This document shows positions 26,746 through 34,545 of a stretch of 64,000 nucleotides of DNA, piece by piece. The position numbers were made by a program, and so were the translations under genes. The notes beneath the pieces are model-generated. The model had not been told where the DNA came from. It did no database searches and worked only from the letters and a program-made list of their open reading frames with translations. Within the stretch, counting starts at the first letter, position 1. Each line of letters begins with the position of its first letter. This stretch comes from an uncultured Methylibium sp. (GTDB taxonomy: Bacteria; Pseudomonadota; Gammaproteobacteria; Burkholderiales; Burkholderiaceae_C): contig NZ_CADEFR010000002.1 of assembly GCF_902826655.1 (NCBI RefSeq), forward strand, positions 62,001 to 126,000, in the 5' to 3' direction.

Positions 26746-26806
26746 ATTCGGCGAGGAGTCAGTGCTTGGGGAAAGCCTTGGATGGATTGAACCAACCTCG
26801 CCGAAT
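26746..26806 (-). promoter_or_regulatory. 11-bp inverted repeat between czcI-like and czcC
   Basis: ATTCGGCGAGG (26746-26756) pairs with CCTCGCCGAAT (26796-26806) around a 39-base loop. The distal arm touches the stop codon of the czcI-like gene. A related repeat with eight-base arms follows the third czcI-like gene at 31732-31787. It could set relative expression of czcI and czcCBA by attenuation or RNA processing. Confidence 0.5.
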
Positions 26807-27180
26807 CAGACGGCGAGGTGCCACTGCGGGCGTTCGATGCGGGACGGCAGAGACGCCGTGGAAGCGGGCGGCTCCAGCAGGCCCGGGGGTTGAGCCGGCG
26901 CGGCGGCAGGCACGACCTGGGCGGCCGAGATCGGCCGCACGCAACTCAGGTGGCATACGCCGCAATCGGGGTCGTCGGCGATCGGATCGCTTTGACCGCC
27001 CTGATCTCCAGGCGCCGCAGCGCTGGCTTCGGCCGTCCCACTGGCTTGATGCCGGTGCGAATGGTGGCCGAAGTGACCGGCCGCCGCGCTTTGCTCATGC
27101 TGGCAATAGGCTGCCGCCGCACCCCAGACGAACTGGAAGGGCAGCAGGACCAGCAGGAAGACGAACACGACTTTGCGCAC
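26806..27180 (-). CDS. czcI: CzcI-like periplasmic protein, second copy
   Basis: A GTG start at 27180 gives 124 residues; the family-typical leader RKVVFVFLLVLLPFQFVWGAAA begins exactly there, while the upstream continuation of the frame is unrelated. It has the His-rich GHFGHHSHRHQ segment and the DCGVCHLSC cluster. It ends IERPQWHLAV, as the third copy does (IERPQWRLRA). It heads the second czcCBA operon. Confidence 0.8.
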   Translation of the reverse strand: MRKVVFVFLLVLLPFQFVWGAAAAYCQHEQSAAAGHFGHHSHRHQASGTAEASAAAPGDQGGQSDPIADDPDCGVCHLSCVRPISAAQVVPAAAPAQPPGLLEPPASTASLPSRIERPQWHLAV

Positions 27181-27209
27181 GGGCAGAATCCTAGCAGAGC
27201 CGCGATGAC

Positions 27210-27725
27210 CTACTGCAGCGCGGCCCGTTCGGCCCGCAAGGCATCCAGCTGCAGCCGAGCGCGCGCGACCGCCTGCGCCAGGAACTGCTGGCGCTGCCAG
27301 TAGCTCGGCGCGAAGCGCCGGCCCTGGCGGTCGCCTTCGACGACAGTCTGACCGTCGGTTTGCGCGGACTGCGCCACCGAAAGCTCCCGCTGCGCGACGG
27401 CGATACCGCGGTCGAGTTCGGCAAGCTTCAGCGAGCGGGCCTGCCCTTGCTGCAGCAGCCGCGCACGGGTGCCCTCCAGCGCGCGCTGTGCCGCGAGGGC
27501 CTGCGCCGGGTCGCCGGGATGAGGCTCGACGAGCAGCCGCGCCGAGCGCACCGCGCCCGCGGCCGGCTCGTCGGCATAGACCACGCGCCCGTCCGGCATC
27601 TGCGAGCGGAACACGGCGCGCTCGCCCGCGGCGGCGATCGATGACGCCCCGAGGCCACACAGAGCCAGCAAGGCAGGCAACCACCAGCGGGCGGGCCGGC
27701 GCAGGTCGATCAAACATCGCGTCAT
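27210..27725 (-). CDS. DUF4124-type periplasmic protein with helical tail
   Basis: The start at 27725 gives 171 residues with a signal peptide (WLPALLALCGLGASSIAAAG). The segment AVFRSQMPDGRVVYADEPAAG matches the small DUF4124 domain. The C-terminal two thirds are a Gln/Arg/Ala-rich predicted coiled coil. Function is unknown. It lies upstream of the second czcI-like gene on the same strand, ending about 30 bases from its start codon, so it may share the transcript. Confidence 0.65.
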   Translation of the reverse strand: MTRCLIDLRRPARWWLPALLALCGLGASSIAAAGERAVFRSQMPDGRVVYADEPAAGAVRSARLLVEPHPGDPAQALAAQRALEGTRARLLQQGQARSLKLAELDRGIAVAQRELSVAQSAQTDGQTVVEGDRQGRRFAPSYWQRQQFLAQAVARARLQLDALRAERAALQ

Positions 27726-27878
27726 CGCTGCACCTCCTTGATCGTCAGGCAATGGGTTCGATGGCGCCGAGTTGCGCAGGTTCCCGCGGCACTCGCCGCT
27801 TTCGCCGGCTCGGGGGTGACGTGGCCGAGGCGGCCCCGACCGTGCCACGGCCAGTGCACGCCGTGCGGTTAGGGGCGA

Positions 27879-28769
27879 TCAGAAGCGCTTGCTGATGCCG
27901 GCGGCCCAGAAGACCCGCGCTGGCGTGACGCCGGCGACTCGTGCCCCAACGCTGAAGTCGAGTTGCACGTCACGTCCGACGATGTAGGCGATGCCGCCAT
28001 CGACGACGGCCGAGCCGCGGCCGTTTCTGGTTTCGGGATACTGGCCGCCGATGTCGATGAAGACGTTCACGACCTTGCTCGGGTTGTAGTTGAGCGTCGC
28101 GGCGAACAACGCTGCGGTGTAGAGGCGCCCGCCGTCGCCCTCGTAGGCGCCCACGCCGAGGTTCGGGTTGAGCGACCATTGCGGCGCGAAATCCCAGTCT
28201 GCGGCGATGCGCAAGTCGCCCGTCGCGCGGCGGGTCTTGTAGTTACCCGTGCCCGAACGCGGAAAGAGTCGAACGATCACCGCCATCGAAGGCCGCTGCG
28301 AATCCGTGGCCTCGGCGAACCGATATTTGAAACCGACGGAGACCGGCTGGATGTCTTCGCTTCGCGTCGGCCCCTGCGCGCTGTCCCGCGCCCGGGTCGA
28401 GGTGTACGTGTTGCTCTCGACGCGCAATTCCAGGTTCCCGCCGACGCCCAGGCGCAGCAAGGCCGGCACGTAGTCGGTGCGCGAACGGCTGCTGCCGTCG
28501 CTGCGCCTGTCCTGCTGCAAGCCGGCCTCGATCTGGAAGCGGCCCGCGCCGACGACACCGCTGCCGTCGGCGGTGCCGGGACGGTCCGGGTTGATGATGT
28601 CCTGATCCGGGTCGCCCGGGCTCTGGGCCCGGGCCGCGGCAGCAGCCAGCAAGACGGCAGCCAGCGCGACCATCGGCAGCGGCCACAGGGACGAAGAACG
28701 GCAGCGTGTGCGCAAGTGGAACCTCGGCAGGTTGTGTGGGGAGGTCGGCTCAATGCGGCGCCGGCGCAA
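27879..28769 (-). CDS. MetA-pathway-type outer-membrane protein (putative transporter)
   Basis: Up to 296 residues. A long basic leader precedes the hydrophobic signal VALAAVLLAAAAARAQ, so the true start may be as late as 28673. The mature part is beta-barrel-like with alternating strands (GRFQIEAGLQQDRR, NLELRVESNTYTSTRA) and ends ISKRF with a terminal Phe. It resembles the family annotated as transporter / phenol MetA degradation outer-membrane proteins. The substrate is unknown. It follows the cation exchanger gene by about 20 bases. Confidence 0.62.
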   Translation of the reverse strand: MRRRRIEPTSPHNLPRFHLRTRCRSSSLWPLPMVALAAVLLAAAAARAQSPGDPDQDIINPDRPGTADGSGVVGAGRFQIEAGLQQDRRSDGSSRSRTDYVPALLRLGVGGNLELRVESNTYTSTRARDSAQGPTRSEDIQPVSVGFKYRFAEATDSQRPSMAVIVRLFPRSGTGNYKTRRATGDLRIAADWDFAPQWSLNPNLGVGAYEGDGGRLYTAALFAATLNYNPSKVVNVFIDIGGQYPETRNGRGSAVVDGGIAYIVGRDVQLDFSVGARVAGVTPARVFWAAGISKRF

Positions 28770-29988
28770 CGGCGCCGCCGCGCAGCTTCTGCACGCTGCG
28801 CCAGGCGGCCGGCCCGTTGCGGGCGAACAGCACCAGCGCCAGCGCCAGGTAGACCCAGGCCAGCCAGGTCAACGACGCGATGGCGCGCGGCGCGTCGTCG
28901 CGGTAGACGAAGGCCAGCGCGATCTGCACCCCGAACAGCGCCGCCAGCGCGAGCGCGCCGCCGACGCCGAAGCGCAACTTCAGCAGCAGCGCCACGCCGA
29001 ACAGCGACTGCGCCGCGGTGAGGAAGAACTCCTCGTGCTGGCGCGCGTCCAGCGGCAGCGCGGTGATGCCGCCGGCACCGATGCTCATCGCCAGCGGCAG
29101 CATCCCCACCAGCAGCGTCCACTGGTTGATCTTGTCGCTGATCATCGTCGTCAGGCCGCCCTCCGAGCGGCCCGAGAGCACGAACAGCACCGCGATGACG
29201 ACCGCGGGCGCTTCGCTCGCCAGCGGTGCGAGCCACTGGATGAGCAGGAACTCGTCGATGCCGAGCACGCGGCCCGAGGCCACCAGCGACTCGGCGAACG
29301 GCTCGGCCGAGGCGAGGATCACCACCGCCGCCACCGCCGCGAGCCCGCCGGCCCAGGCCCACAGCCGGCGCGGCGGCAGCGTCGCCAGCGCCGCGGCGGG
29401 GCCCGGCTCGTCGTCGGCGGCGAGGCTCTCGTCCGCCTTGGGCATGCGCCCGGCGACCCAGAGGTAGCTGCCGAAGACGGCCACCAGCACCACGCTGTCG
29501 AGCAGGCTGATCCGGTTCGTCAGCACGATCACGAACGCGTACAGGCTGGCCAGCAGCAGGAAGCCGATCTCGACCAGGTTGGCCTCGGCGAGCTGGATGC
29601 CGCGGTTGCGCGTGCGCGCCCAGTAAAGCAGCGCCATCAGCGGCCAGGCCACGCCCACCAGCAGCCGGTTGGCGCCGGTCATGTTGGCGGCGGCGTAGTG
29701 GACGTAGTTGGAGTCCGGCGCCTTGCCGGCCTGGTAAGCGTAGTACATGTCGACCGCGTACTCGGGCAGCACCGTCACCAGCGCGACGAGGGCGAGGATG
29801 AGGCCCTGGGCGATGCGCTTCTCGGCCGCCTCCGCGCCCCAGGACAGCATGAAGCCGGCGGCGAGCACCGCGACGCCGAACACCGCCGTGTCGATCACCG
29901 GGCCCGGGCGCCAGCCGGTCAGGCGCAGCACCACGGCCGGCACGATGACGGCGACGGCGAGCGCGAGGTAGGCAAGAAAACGCTGCAT
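28750..29988 (-). CDS. Na+/Ca2+ exchanger-family cation antiporter
   Basis: The 412-residue protein has about 11 membrane helices and two internally repeated alpha motifs. The first is around GAEAAEKRIAQGLILALVAL with LPEYAVDMYYA. The second is around EAPAVVIAVLFVLSGRSEGG with MISDKINQWTLLVGM. Glu and Asp in these helices are the cation ligands of CaCA-superfamily antiporters, which exchange Ca2+ or other divalent cations for Na+ or H+. A negatively charged cytoplasmic loop (MPKADESLAADDEPG) separates the halves. Placement between an Omp85-type protein and the czc genes suggests a part in divalent metal homeostasis. Confidence 0.85.
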   Translation of the reverse strand: MQRFLAYLALAVAVIVPAVVLRLTGWRPGPVIDTAVFGVAVLAAGFMLSWGAEAAEKRIAQGLILALVALVTVLPEYAVDMYYAYQAGKAPDSNYVHYAAANMTGANRLLVGVAWPLMALLYWARTRNRGIQLAEANLVEIGFLLLASLYAFVIVLTNRISLLDSVVLVAVFGSYLWVAGRMPKADESLAADDEPGPAAALATLPPRRLWAWAGGLAAVAAVVILASAEPFAESLVASGRVLGIDEFLLIQWLAPLASEAPAVVIAVLFVLSGRSEGGLTTMISDKINQWTLLVGMLPLAMSIGAGGITALPLDARQHEEFFLTAAQSLFGVALLLKLRFGVGGALALAALFGVQIALAFVYRDDAPRAIASLTWLAWVYLALALVLFARNGPAAWRSVQKLRGGAVAPAPH

Positions 29989-30010
29989 GACAAAGACTCC
30001 CGTGTGCGGG

Positions 30011-31690
30011 TCAGAAGCTGGCCCGGGTCTTGACGATCAACTGCACTCGCTTGACGCCAGCATCGGTATCGAGCGGAAAGGCAAGGTCTACGTGCAGCAC
30101 ATTGGTGAACGCGGTGCGCACGCTGAAAAAACGCAGTCCGAAGCCGACGTTGCGCTGCCACGGCGGATCGGCACTGCCGGCGCCGCTGCCGCCCCAGGCC
30201 CGCCCGATGTCGAAGAACGCCGCACCGCCGACACGGAACAGCCGCAGCGGGAACAGGTCGGTGTAGAAGCGCTCCTCCAGCGTGAACAACGCGCGCCGCG
30301 TACCGCTCTGCCAGCGCAGCGGGTAACCGCGCAAGCCATTGTCGCCGCCGAGCGGCAGCGACTCGGTGGGCTCGGCGTTGCGCAGCGCATCGGCCGAAGC
30401 CCCGGCGTAGAACAGCCAGCGCGCCGACTGCGGCAGGTAGTAGCGGGCCTGCACACCCAACTGCTGGCGGTGCGCGCGCCCGTCCTCCTGGTGGCCCTGC
30501 GCCGAGGCGGTCAGCGTCAGCAGTTGCCCCGCCGCCAGCTCGAAGCCGCGGCCGACGGTTCCCGTATAGACCCACGCAGAGCGGCTCGAGCCGAGGGCCG
30601 GCATGGCCCGGCCCAACTGCACCTTGGCCGCCAGCCCGAGCGCGAAGAACTCGGGGCGCCCGATCAGGTTGCGGTTGTCGAGCTTCTCGAACCGGTCTTC
30701 GATCAGTTCGTAGCGCACGAACGGGGCGACGAGCTTCTCGTCGGCCGGCAGGCGCGCAGGCGGCACGCGCCCTGGCTCTGGCGCATAGCCGTCGTCCTGC
30801 AGGCTGGCGCCGAGCGACCAGCGCTGCACCCAGCCGTCCACGAGCCCGGCGGACCAGCCGCCGAAGACCTCGCCGCGGTTCTCGCGGCGGCGGTATTCGG
30901 CCACCGGCCGGCCCGCGTCGTACACGGGGTCGATGCGGTCGTCGCGCGAGAAGCTGGCGCCGGCCGCCCAGCGCGCGTCGAGGGCGTAGAACGGCCGCGC
31001 CACCGCCAGCGCGTCGCGCCGGCCGTCGCCGTTGCGCGCCCGGCTCAGGCTCACCGAGGTCCAGCTGCCGAAGGCGCGGTCCACGCCGAGATCGACCTGC
31101 GTGCCCGAGCGGTCGACGCCGTTGACGCGGCTCACCCCGAGCGCCACGCCGGTGCCGAGCAGGTTGTCTTCCTTCAGGCTGATGCTGCTCGTGTTCGTGC
31201 CCCCCGAGCGGCCGGCCTTGAGGCTCGGATCGAGCGTCCAGGTGTCGCGCGTGGCGACCTCGATGTCGACCACGCCGTCGCGCACCGCGAGCGGACGGAT
31301 GCACACGTCGTAGAGGTAGGTCGTGCTGCGCAGCAGGCGTTCGGTTTCCTCGATCAGCCGCGCGGAAACCGGCTCGCCGCCCTTGAACAGCAAGGCGCGT
31401 TCGATGACCTCGGGCCGGGTCTTCACATGCAACGCGTTGGCCCAGCGGAAGAGCAGGCGGTTCTCGGCGAGGTCGTCGGTGTCGAAGATGTCCCGCGTCA
31501 CCACGCGCACTTCGCCGATGCGCGCCTGCGCGGCCTCGAGCTCGGCGAACGTGGGCAGCGCGTCAGCGGGGCGCGGCGCGCCAGGCGCGGGTGCCTCGTG
31601 CGCCGGTTCGACCGCCGGGTCGGGTGGAACCTGAGCTGCGGCCGGGCCGGCCATCAGCAGCACCAGGAGAAAGGACTCGTACTTCGCCAT
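30011..31690 (-). CDS. Omp85/BamA-TamA-type outer-membrane protein, second copy
   Basis: The start at 31690 (MAKYESFLLVLLMAGPAAAQ) gives a signal peptide and a 559-residue protein. It shares long stretches with the copy at 3718: IGEVRVVTRDIFDTDDLAEN, RDTWTLDP, FGGWSAGLVDGWVQRW, NGLRGYPLRWQSGTRRALFT (abbreviated) and a C-terminal Phe. It has an N-terminal POTRA-like region of about 100 residues, then a 16-strand-type barrel. Its presence beside czcI-like genes in both loci argues for a shared task in the envelope under metal load. Confidence 0.8.
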   Translation of the reverse strand: MAKYESFLLVLLMAGPAAAQVPPDPAVEPAHEAPAPGAPRPADALPTFAELEAAQARIGEVRVVTRDIFDTDDLAENRLLFRWANALHVKTRPEVIERALLFKGGEPVSARLIEETERLLRSTTYLYDVCIRPLAVRDGVVDIEVATRDTWTLDPSLKAGRSGGTNTSSISLKEDNLLGTGVALGVSRVNGVDRSGTQVDLGVDRAFGSWTSVSLSRARNGDGRRDALAVARPFYALDARWAAGASFSRDDRIDPVYDAGRPVAEYRRRENRGEVFGGWSAGLVDGWVQRWSLGASLQDDGYAPEPGRVPPARLPADEKLVAPFVRYELIEDRFEKLDNRNLIGRPEFFALGLAAKVQLGRAMPALGSSRSAWVYTGTVGRGFELAAGQLLTLTASAQGHQEDGRAHRQQLGVQARYYLPQSARWLFYAGASADALRNAEPTESLPLGGDNGLRGYPLRWQSGTRRALFTLEERFYTDLFPLRLFRVGGAAFFDIGRAWGGSGAGSADPPWQRNVGFGLRFFSVRTAFTNVLHVDLAFPLDTDAGVKRVQLIVKTRASF

Positions 31691-31731
31691 CGAACTCTCC
31701 AGGCCGTCTCGAACGGCAGGATGGGAGATGT

Positions 31732-31787
31732 CGGCGAGGAGTCGGGGGTGTCGAGACGGACGTGTGAGTGGCAGCAGCACCTCGCCG
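31732..31787 (-). promoter_or_regulatory. inverted repeat after the third czcI-like gene
   Basis: CGGCGAGG (31732-31739) pairs with CCTCGCCG (31780-31787). The arms are the same sequence as the inner arms at 26748-26804, again directly downstream of a czcI-like gene. This supports a conserved RNA or DNA element tied to czcI. Confidence 0.45.
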
Positions 31788-31789
31788 GG

Positions 31790-32149
31790 TCAGGCCCGAA
31801 GGCGCCACTGCGGGCGTTCGATGGCGGAGGGCGGCGCGGCCGTGTCGGGCGGACGTGCCTGCGCGAAGCGCGGTGGCGCGAACGGCCCGACCGGCACTGG
31901 CCGGGCATCGCTGACCGGCCGCGCGCAACTCAGATGGCAGGCGCCGCAGTCGACGTCGTCCGTCGGCGCAGAGCCGGCGCCGTGGTCGACCGGCGAGGCG
32001 GTCTCGGACTGGGCCGCGTGCCGGTGCTCGTGGTGCCCGAAGTGCGCCGCGCCGGTGCCCTGCTCGTGCCGGCAAACGCTGGCCGCCGCGCCCCAGACGA
32101 ACTGGACCGCCAACACGACCACGAGCACGATGCCGAGTACCCCACGCAT
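31790..32149 (-). CDS. CzcI-like periplasmic protein, third copy
   Basis: The 119-residue protein has a signal peptide (GIVLVVVLAVQFVWGAAA), the His block AAHFGHHEHRHA and the DCGACHLSC cluster, ending IERPQWRLRA. Unlike the other two copies it is followed not by czcC but by the Omp85-type gene, 99 bases further on. It may be what remains of a third czc operon or a regulator that now serves the Omp85-type gene. Confidence 0.75.
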   Translation of the reverse strand: MRGVLGIVLVVVLAVQFVWGAAASVCRHEQGTGAAHFGHHEHRHAAQSETASPVDHGAGSAPTDDVDCGACHLSCARPVSDARPVPVGPFAPPRFAQARPPDTAAPPSAIERPQWRLRA

Positions 32150-32243
32150 CGGGTCAGTGTACGGAACTGCCGGCGCGCGACGCCACCGCGGCGCGCCGGC
32201 CGCTCGCCGCGCAGGGCGCGGCTTGGAGGATCATCGCCGCTAT

Positions 32244-32639
32244 GTGCGATCCATCGAAACCGACGCGGACCTCAGCCCGGCCCCCTTCAAGAGCCGGCCC
32301 GGCTTCGTGCGCCTCTGGCGTGCCTTGGTCTACTCGCGCGATGGCCTGCGGGCCGCGTTGCGGCACGAGGCTGCGTTCCGCCAAAAGTTGGCCATCGGCG
32401 TTCCGCTCATCGTGCTGGCCTGGTGGATCGCGCCCGGACGCTGGGCGGCGTTGGCGATGACGGTGTCGATCGTGGCGGTCTTCGTCGTTGAATTGCTGAA
32501 CTCGGCGCTGGAGGCGCTGGCCGACGCGGCGTGCCGCGATGCGCACCCGCTGATCAAGCGCGCCAAGGACATGGGCAGCGCGGCGGTGATGCTGAGCATC
32601 GTCGCAGCGGCAGCGGTGTGGGTGGTGGCGCTCCTGTAG
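32244..32639 (+). CDS. dgkA: diacylglycerol kinase family membrane protein
   Basis: A GTG start at 32244 after GGAGGA gives 131 residues. The sequence FVRLWRALVYSRDGLRAALRHEAAFRQ is the N-terminal amphipathic region of DgkA. VVELLNSALEAL(A)D is the catalytic E-N-A-E-D motif, followed by AKDMGSAAV. Three membrane helices are predicted. DgkA phosphorylates diacylglycerol, recycling the by-product of phosphoethanolamine transfer to lipid A, which fits the two EptA-like enzymes here. A nearby ATG at 32242 is in the wrong frame. Confidence 0.85.
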   Translation: MRSIETDADLSPAPFKSRPGFVRLWRALVYSRDGLRAALRHEAAFRQKLAIGVPLIVLAWWIAPGRWAALAMTVSIVAVFVVELLNSALEALADAACRDAHPLIKRAKDMGSAAVMLSIVAAAAVWVVALL

Positions 32640-32750
32640 AGCGGCCCTTCACACGCCGGGTGTGTCGGGCCGGCTGCTCACTGCGCGGGCCATCCGCATC
32701 CGGTAGGCAGGCAGTCCACCCGGCCAAGCGGCACGCGCCAGCCGCCGCGT

Positions 32751-33044
32751 TCAGTCGAACAGCCGCTTCAGAAAGCTGCCGTGACGGCTCCCGCCATGCC
32801 CGGAGCCACCGTGGTGCCCGCCACGGCCACGCCCGTGGTCGCCGCGCCAGCCGTCGCCCATCGCATCAGCCGCCGCGTTCGTCGCCGATGGCGTCGTGTC
32901 GGCCTCGCGCTGGCTGCGCTCGATGATCTTGTCGAGTTCGCCGCGGTCGAGCCACACGCCACGGCACTTGGGGCAGTAGTCGATCTCGATGTCCTGGCGC
33001 GTGTTCATCAGCAGTTGCTGGTCCTTGCAGACGGGGCATTGCAT
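32751..33044 (-). CDS. zf-TFIIB zinc-ribbon protein with Gly/His tail
   Basis: The start at 33044 gives 97 residues beginning MQCPVCKDQQLL. Paired CPVC and CPKCRGVWLDRGEL match the TFIIB-type zinc ribbon, with Zn bound by four Cys. A Gly/His/Arg-rich segment follows (HGRGRGGHHGGSGHGG), then FLKRLFD. Family members are small cytoplasmic proteins of unknown function. The His-rich insertion may add metal buffering. It converges on dgkA. Confidence 0.75.
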   Translation of the reverse strand: MQCPVCKDQQLLMNTRQDIEIDYCPKCRGVWLDRGELDKIIERSQREADTTPSATNAAADAMGDGWRGDHGRGRGGHHGGSGHGGSRHGSFLKRLFD

Positions 33045-33200
33045 GGGCAATCCTTCTTGTTGGTGGCTCGATGCGGCTTGGAGCGTCGGGCGGCCGTCGC
33101 GGTTCCCGGAAGTGTCGAACAAGCGTACCTATCACCCGCTGTTTCGCGCCTCGCACGTGCTTCTCGCCAGACAGACTACCGCAGCATTCACGCCGCACCG

Positions 33201-33635
33201 ATGGAGCCCCTTCGCCTTTCCTCGGACATCGCCGGGCAGGACGACGAGTTCAAGGCCAAGGCGCTGATCTTCCGCGGCCGACGGCAGGCGCTGCTCGCAT
33301 CCAACATCGCCAACGCGGACACGCCCGGCTATCGGGCGATGGACGTTAGCTTTGCCGACAGCCTGCGCCGCGAGATGCGCGCACAGGAATGGTCCCTCGC
33401 AACGGCGCCGACGAGCGAAAGCGCAGCACCCACGATGCAGCCGCTGACCCGAAGCACGCTCGAATTCGCCCGCTACGTCGTTCCGGCGCAAAGCAACCTG
33501 GACGGCAACAGCGTCGACATGGACCGCGAGCGGTCCGCTTTCGCGCAAAACACCATCCTCTACCAACTCGCGATTGCGTCGCTCGATGACGAGTGGAAGG
33601 AGTTCAAGATGGCCTCATCCGACCCGCGCCGCTGA
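33201..33635 (+). CDS. flgB: orphan flagellar basal-body rod protein FlgB-like
   Basis: The 144-residue protein has the rod-protein signature RRQALLASNIANADTPGYRAMD and the C-terminal DGNSVDMDRERSAFAQNTILY, both characteristic of FlgB. FlgB builds the proximal flagellar rod after export by the flagellar type III apparatus. No flgC, fliE or other flagellar gene is nearby, so it is an isolated copy. Its last 21 bases overlap the antiparallel ATPase remnant. It could be a relic carried with the island or an extra copy of a chromosomal gene. Confidence 0.8.
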   Translation: MEPLRLSSDIAGQDDEFKAKALIFRGRRQALLASNIANADTPGYRAMDVSFADSLRREMRAQEWSLATAPTSESAAPTMQPLTRSTLEFARYVVPAQSNLDGNSVDMDRERSAFAQNTILYQLAIASLDDEWKEFKMASSDPRR

Positions 33636-33959
33636 GGCGGCTGAGGCCGCTGAGGCCGTTGTCGGCGCGCGGTAGGCCAGCAGGCGCAGCGCGTTGATCA
33701 TCACGACGAGGGTCGAGCCCTCGTGAAACAGCACCGCGGTGCCGATACCGAGCCCGAGGATCGTGGCCGGGATCAGCATCGCCACGACGCCGAGGCTAAC
33801 CCACAGGTTCTGCTTGATCACGCGGCTGGTGCTGCGCGACAGGCACACCGCGGACGGCAGCGGCGAGCCGCTCGTCGACCACAACCCGCGCGAGCAGCAC
33901 CACCACGGGCACGCGAAACTGCGATCGAACTTGGTCTTGGTTTTGGTCTTGGTGACCAT
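33615..33959 (-). pseudogene. C-terminal remnant of a CadA/ZntA-type P-type ATPase
   Basis: From about 33857 to 33640 (minus strand) the translation (AVCLSRSTSRVIKQNLWVSL, then GIGTAVLFHEGSTLVVMINA, LRLLAYR) is the last two membrane helices and the LSR-T-R-I-QN stretch of P1B ATPases. The preceding 35 residues (KTKTKTK...) are unrelated, and no ATP-binding, phosphorylation or CPC region is present. About 90% of the gene is missing. It ends in an Ala/Ser-rich repeat (GGCTGAGGC units). It is probably the scar of a deletion. Confidence 0.75.
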
Positions 33960-33966
33960 GGCCCGA

Positions 33967-33989
33967 CGCCGCCGATCCTAGCGGCGGCG
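33967..33989. repeat. GC-rich hairpin next to the ATPase remnant
   Basis: CGCCGCCG (33967-33974) pairs with CGGCGGCG (33982-33989) across a seven-base loop. It lies between the ATPase remnant and the inverted-repeat copy. Direction and role are unclear; a terminator is possible. Confidence 0.35.
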
Positions 33990-34014
33990 GTACGCGCCCG
34001 TATAGCGTATCGTT

Positions 34015-34392
34015 AGTGGCGGTGTTGCGAGCTGCGCCACCCGATACTGGCGTCCATCGCCTCGGCCTTGCGAACCGTCGTGTCCTGCGCCATGTCGCCG
34101 AAGTCCGCGGCATCGATGCGCAGGTAGTCCGCCCCGCGAACGCCGGGTTGCGGCCACTCGGCGGGGGCCCGCGAGGCGGACTGCTTGAGGACGAGTCGCA
34201 CACGGCTGCCGTCGGCCTCCCGGCGCTCGGCGAGCGCGGGCAGCTGCAGATCCGGCATCCAATGCACGCGCAGCGTGGCTGCGCCTACCTTGCCTACCAA
34301 AACCGGCGCGGCGCACAAGTCGCTCCCGCGAGTGGCCATCGGCTTGAGAAGCGCCAGTTCACGAGCATCGATGAAGGTGGCGATCGGCTGCC
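34015..34392 (-). repeat. left copy of a 378-bp inverted repeat (truncated gene copy)
   Basis: This stretch is the reverse complement of 38989-39366. Reading both copies base by base I find only two differences near its low-coordinate end, both synonymous in the encoded 108 residues. It keeps the last third of the secreted protein encoded at 38586, with TAA in place of TGA as stop. The flanking 34397-34457 is the reverse complement of 38453-38513 (end of the alkaline phosphatase gene) at lower identity, so the intervening ~475 bases were deleted from this copy. Confidence 0.85.
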
Positions 34393-34545
34393 CGTCGTGC
34401 GTCGATCAGTCTCGGTCCCGGCCACGGTGGTGCCCACCGTGGCGGAACGCTTCCATCTATGGCTTCGTGATACCCTTCAAAATGCAGCCAGCCAACCTTC
34501 TCGGGTTCAGCCAGCCATGGCAGATCAACCACGAGAAGGAATCTT

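Larger units (their letters stand above)
33960..34545. other. gene-free stretch with repeat debris
   Basis: The stretch between the ATPase remnant and the TonB receptor contains the hairpin at 33967, the truncated inverted copy (34015-34457) and about 85 bases before the receptor start with a GAAGGA ribosome site. No intact gene was seen; the 108-residue open frame at 34013-34339 lacks a signal peptide and is the truncated copy. Confidence 0.6.

Noticed and set aside
32242-32460. ATG at 32242 as start of a 72-codon gene
   Set aside because: Wrong frame relative to the DgkA domain; the GTG two bases later opens the conserved frame.
33931-33957. TTGGTCTTGGT tandem repeats as a CRISPR or regulatory array
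   Set aside because: Only two to three short units without spacers; they merely encode KTKTKTK at the head of the ATPase remnant frame.
34013-34339. 108-residue open frame as a separate gene
   Set aside because: It is the truncated inverted copy of the end of the gene at 38586; no start signal of its own.
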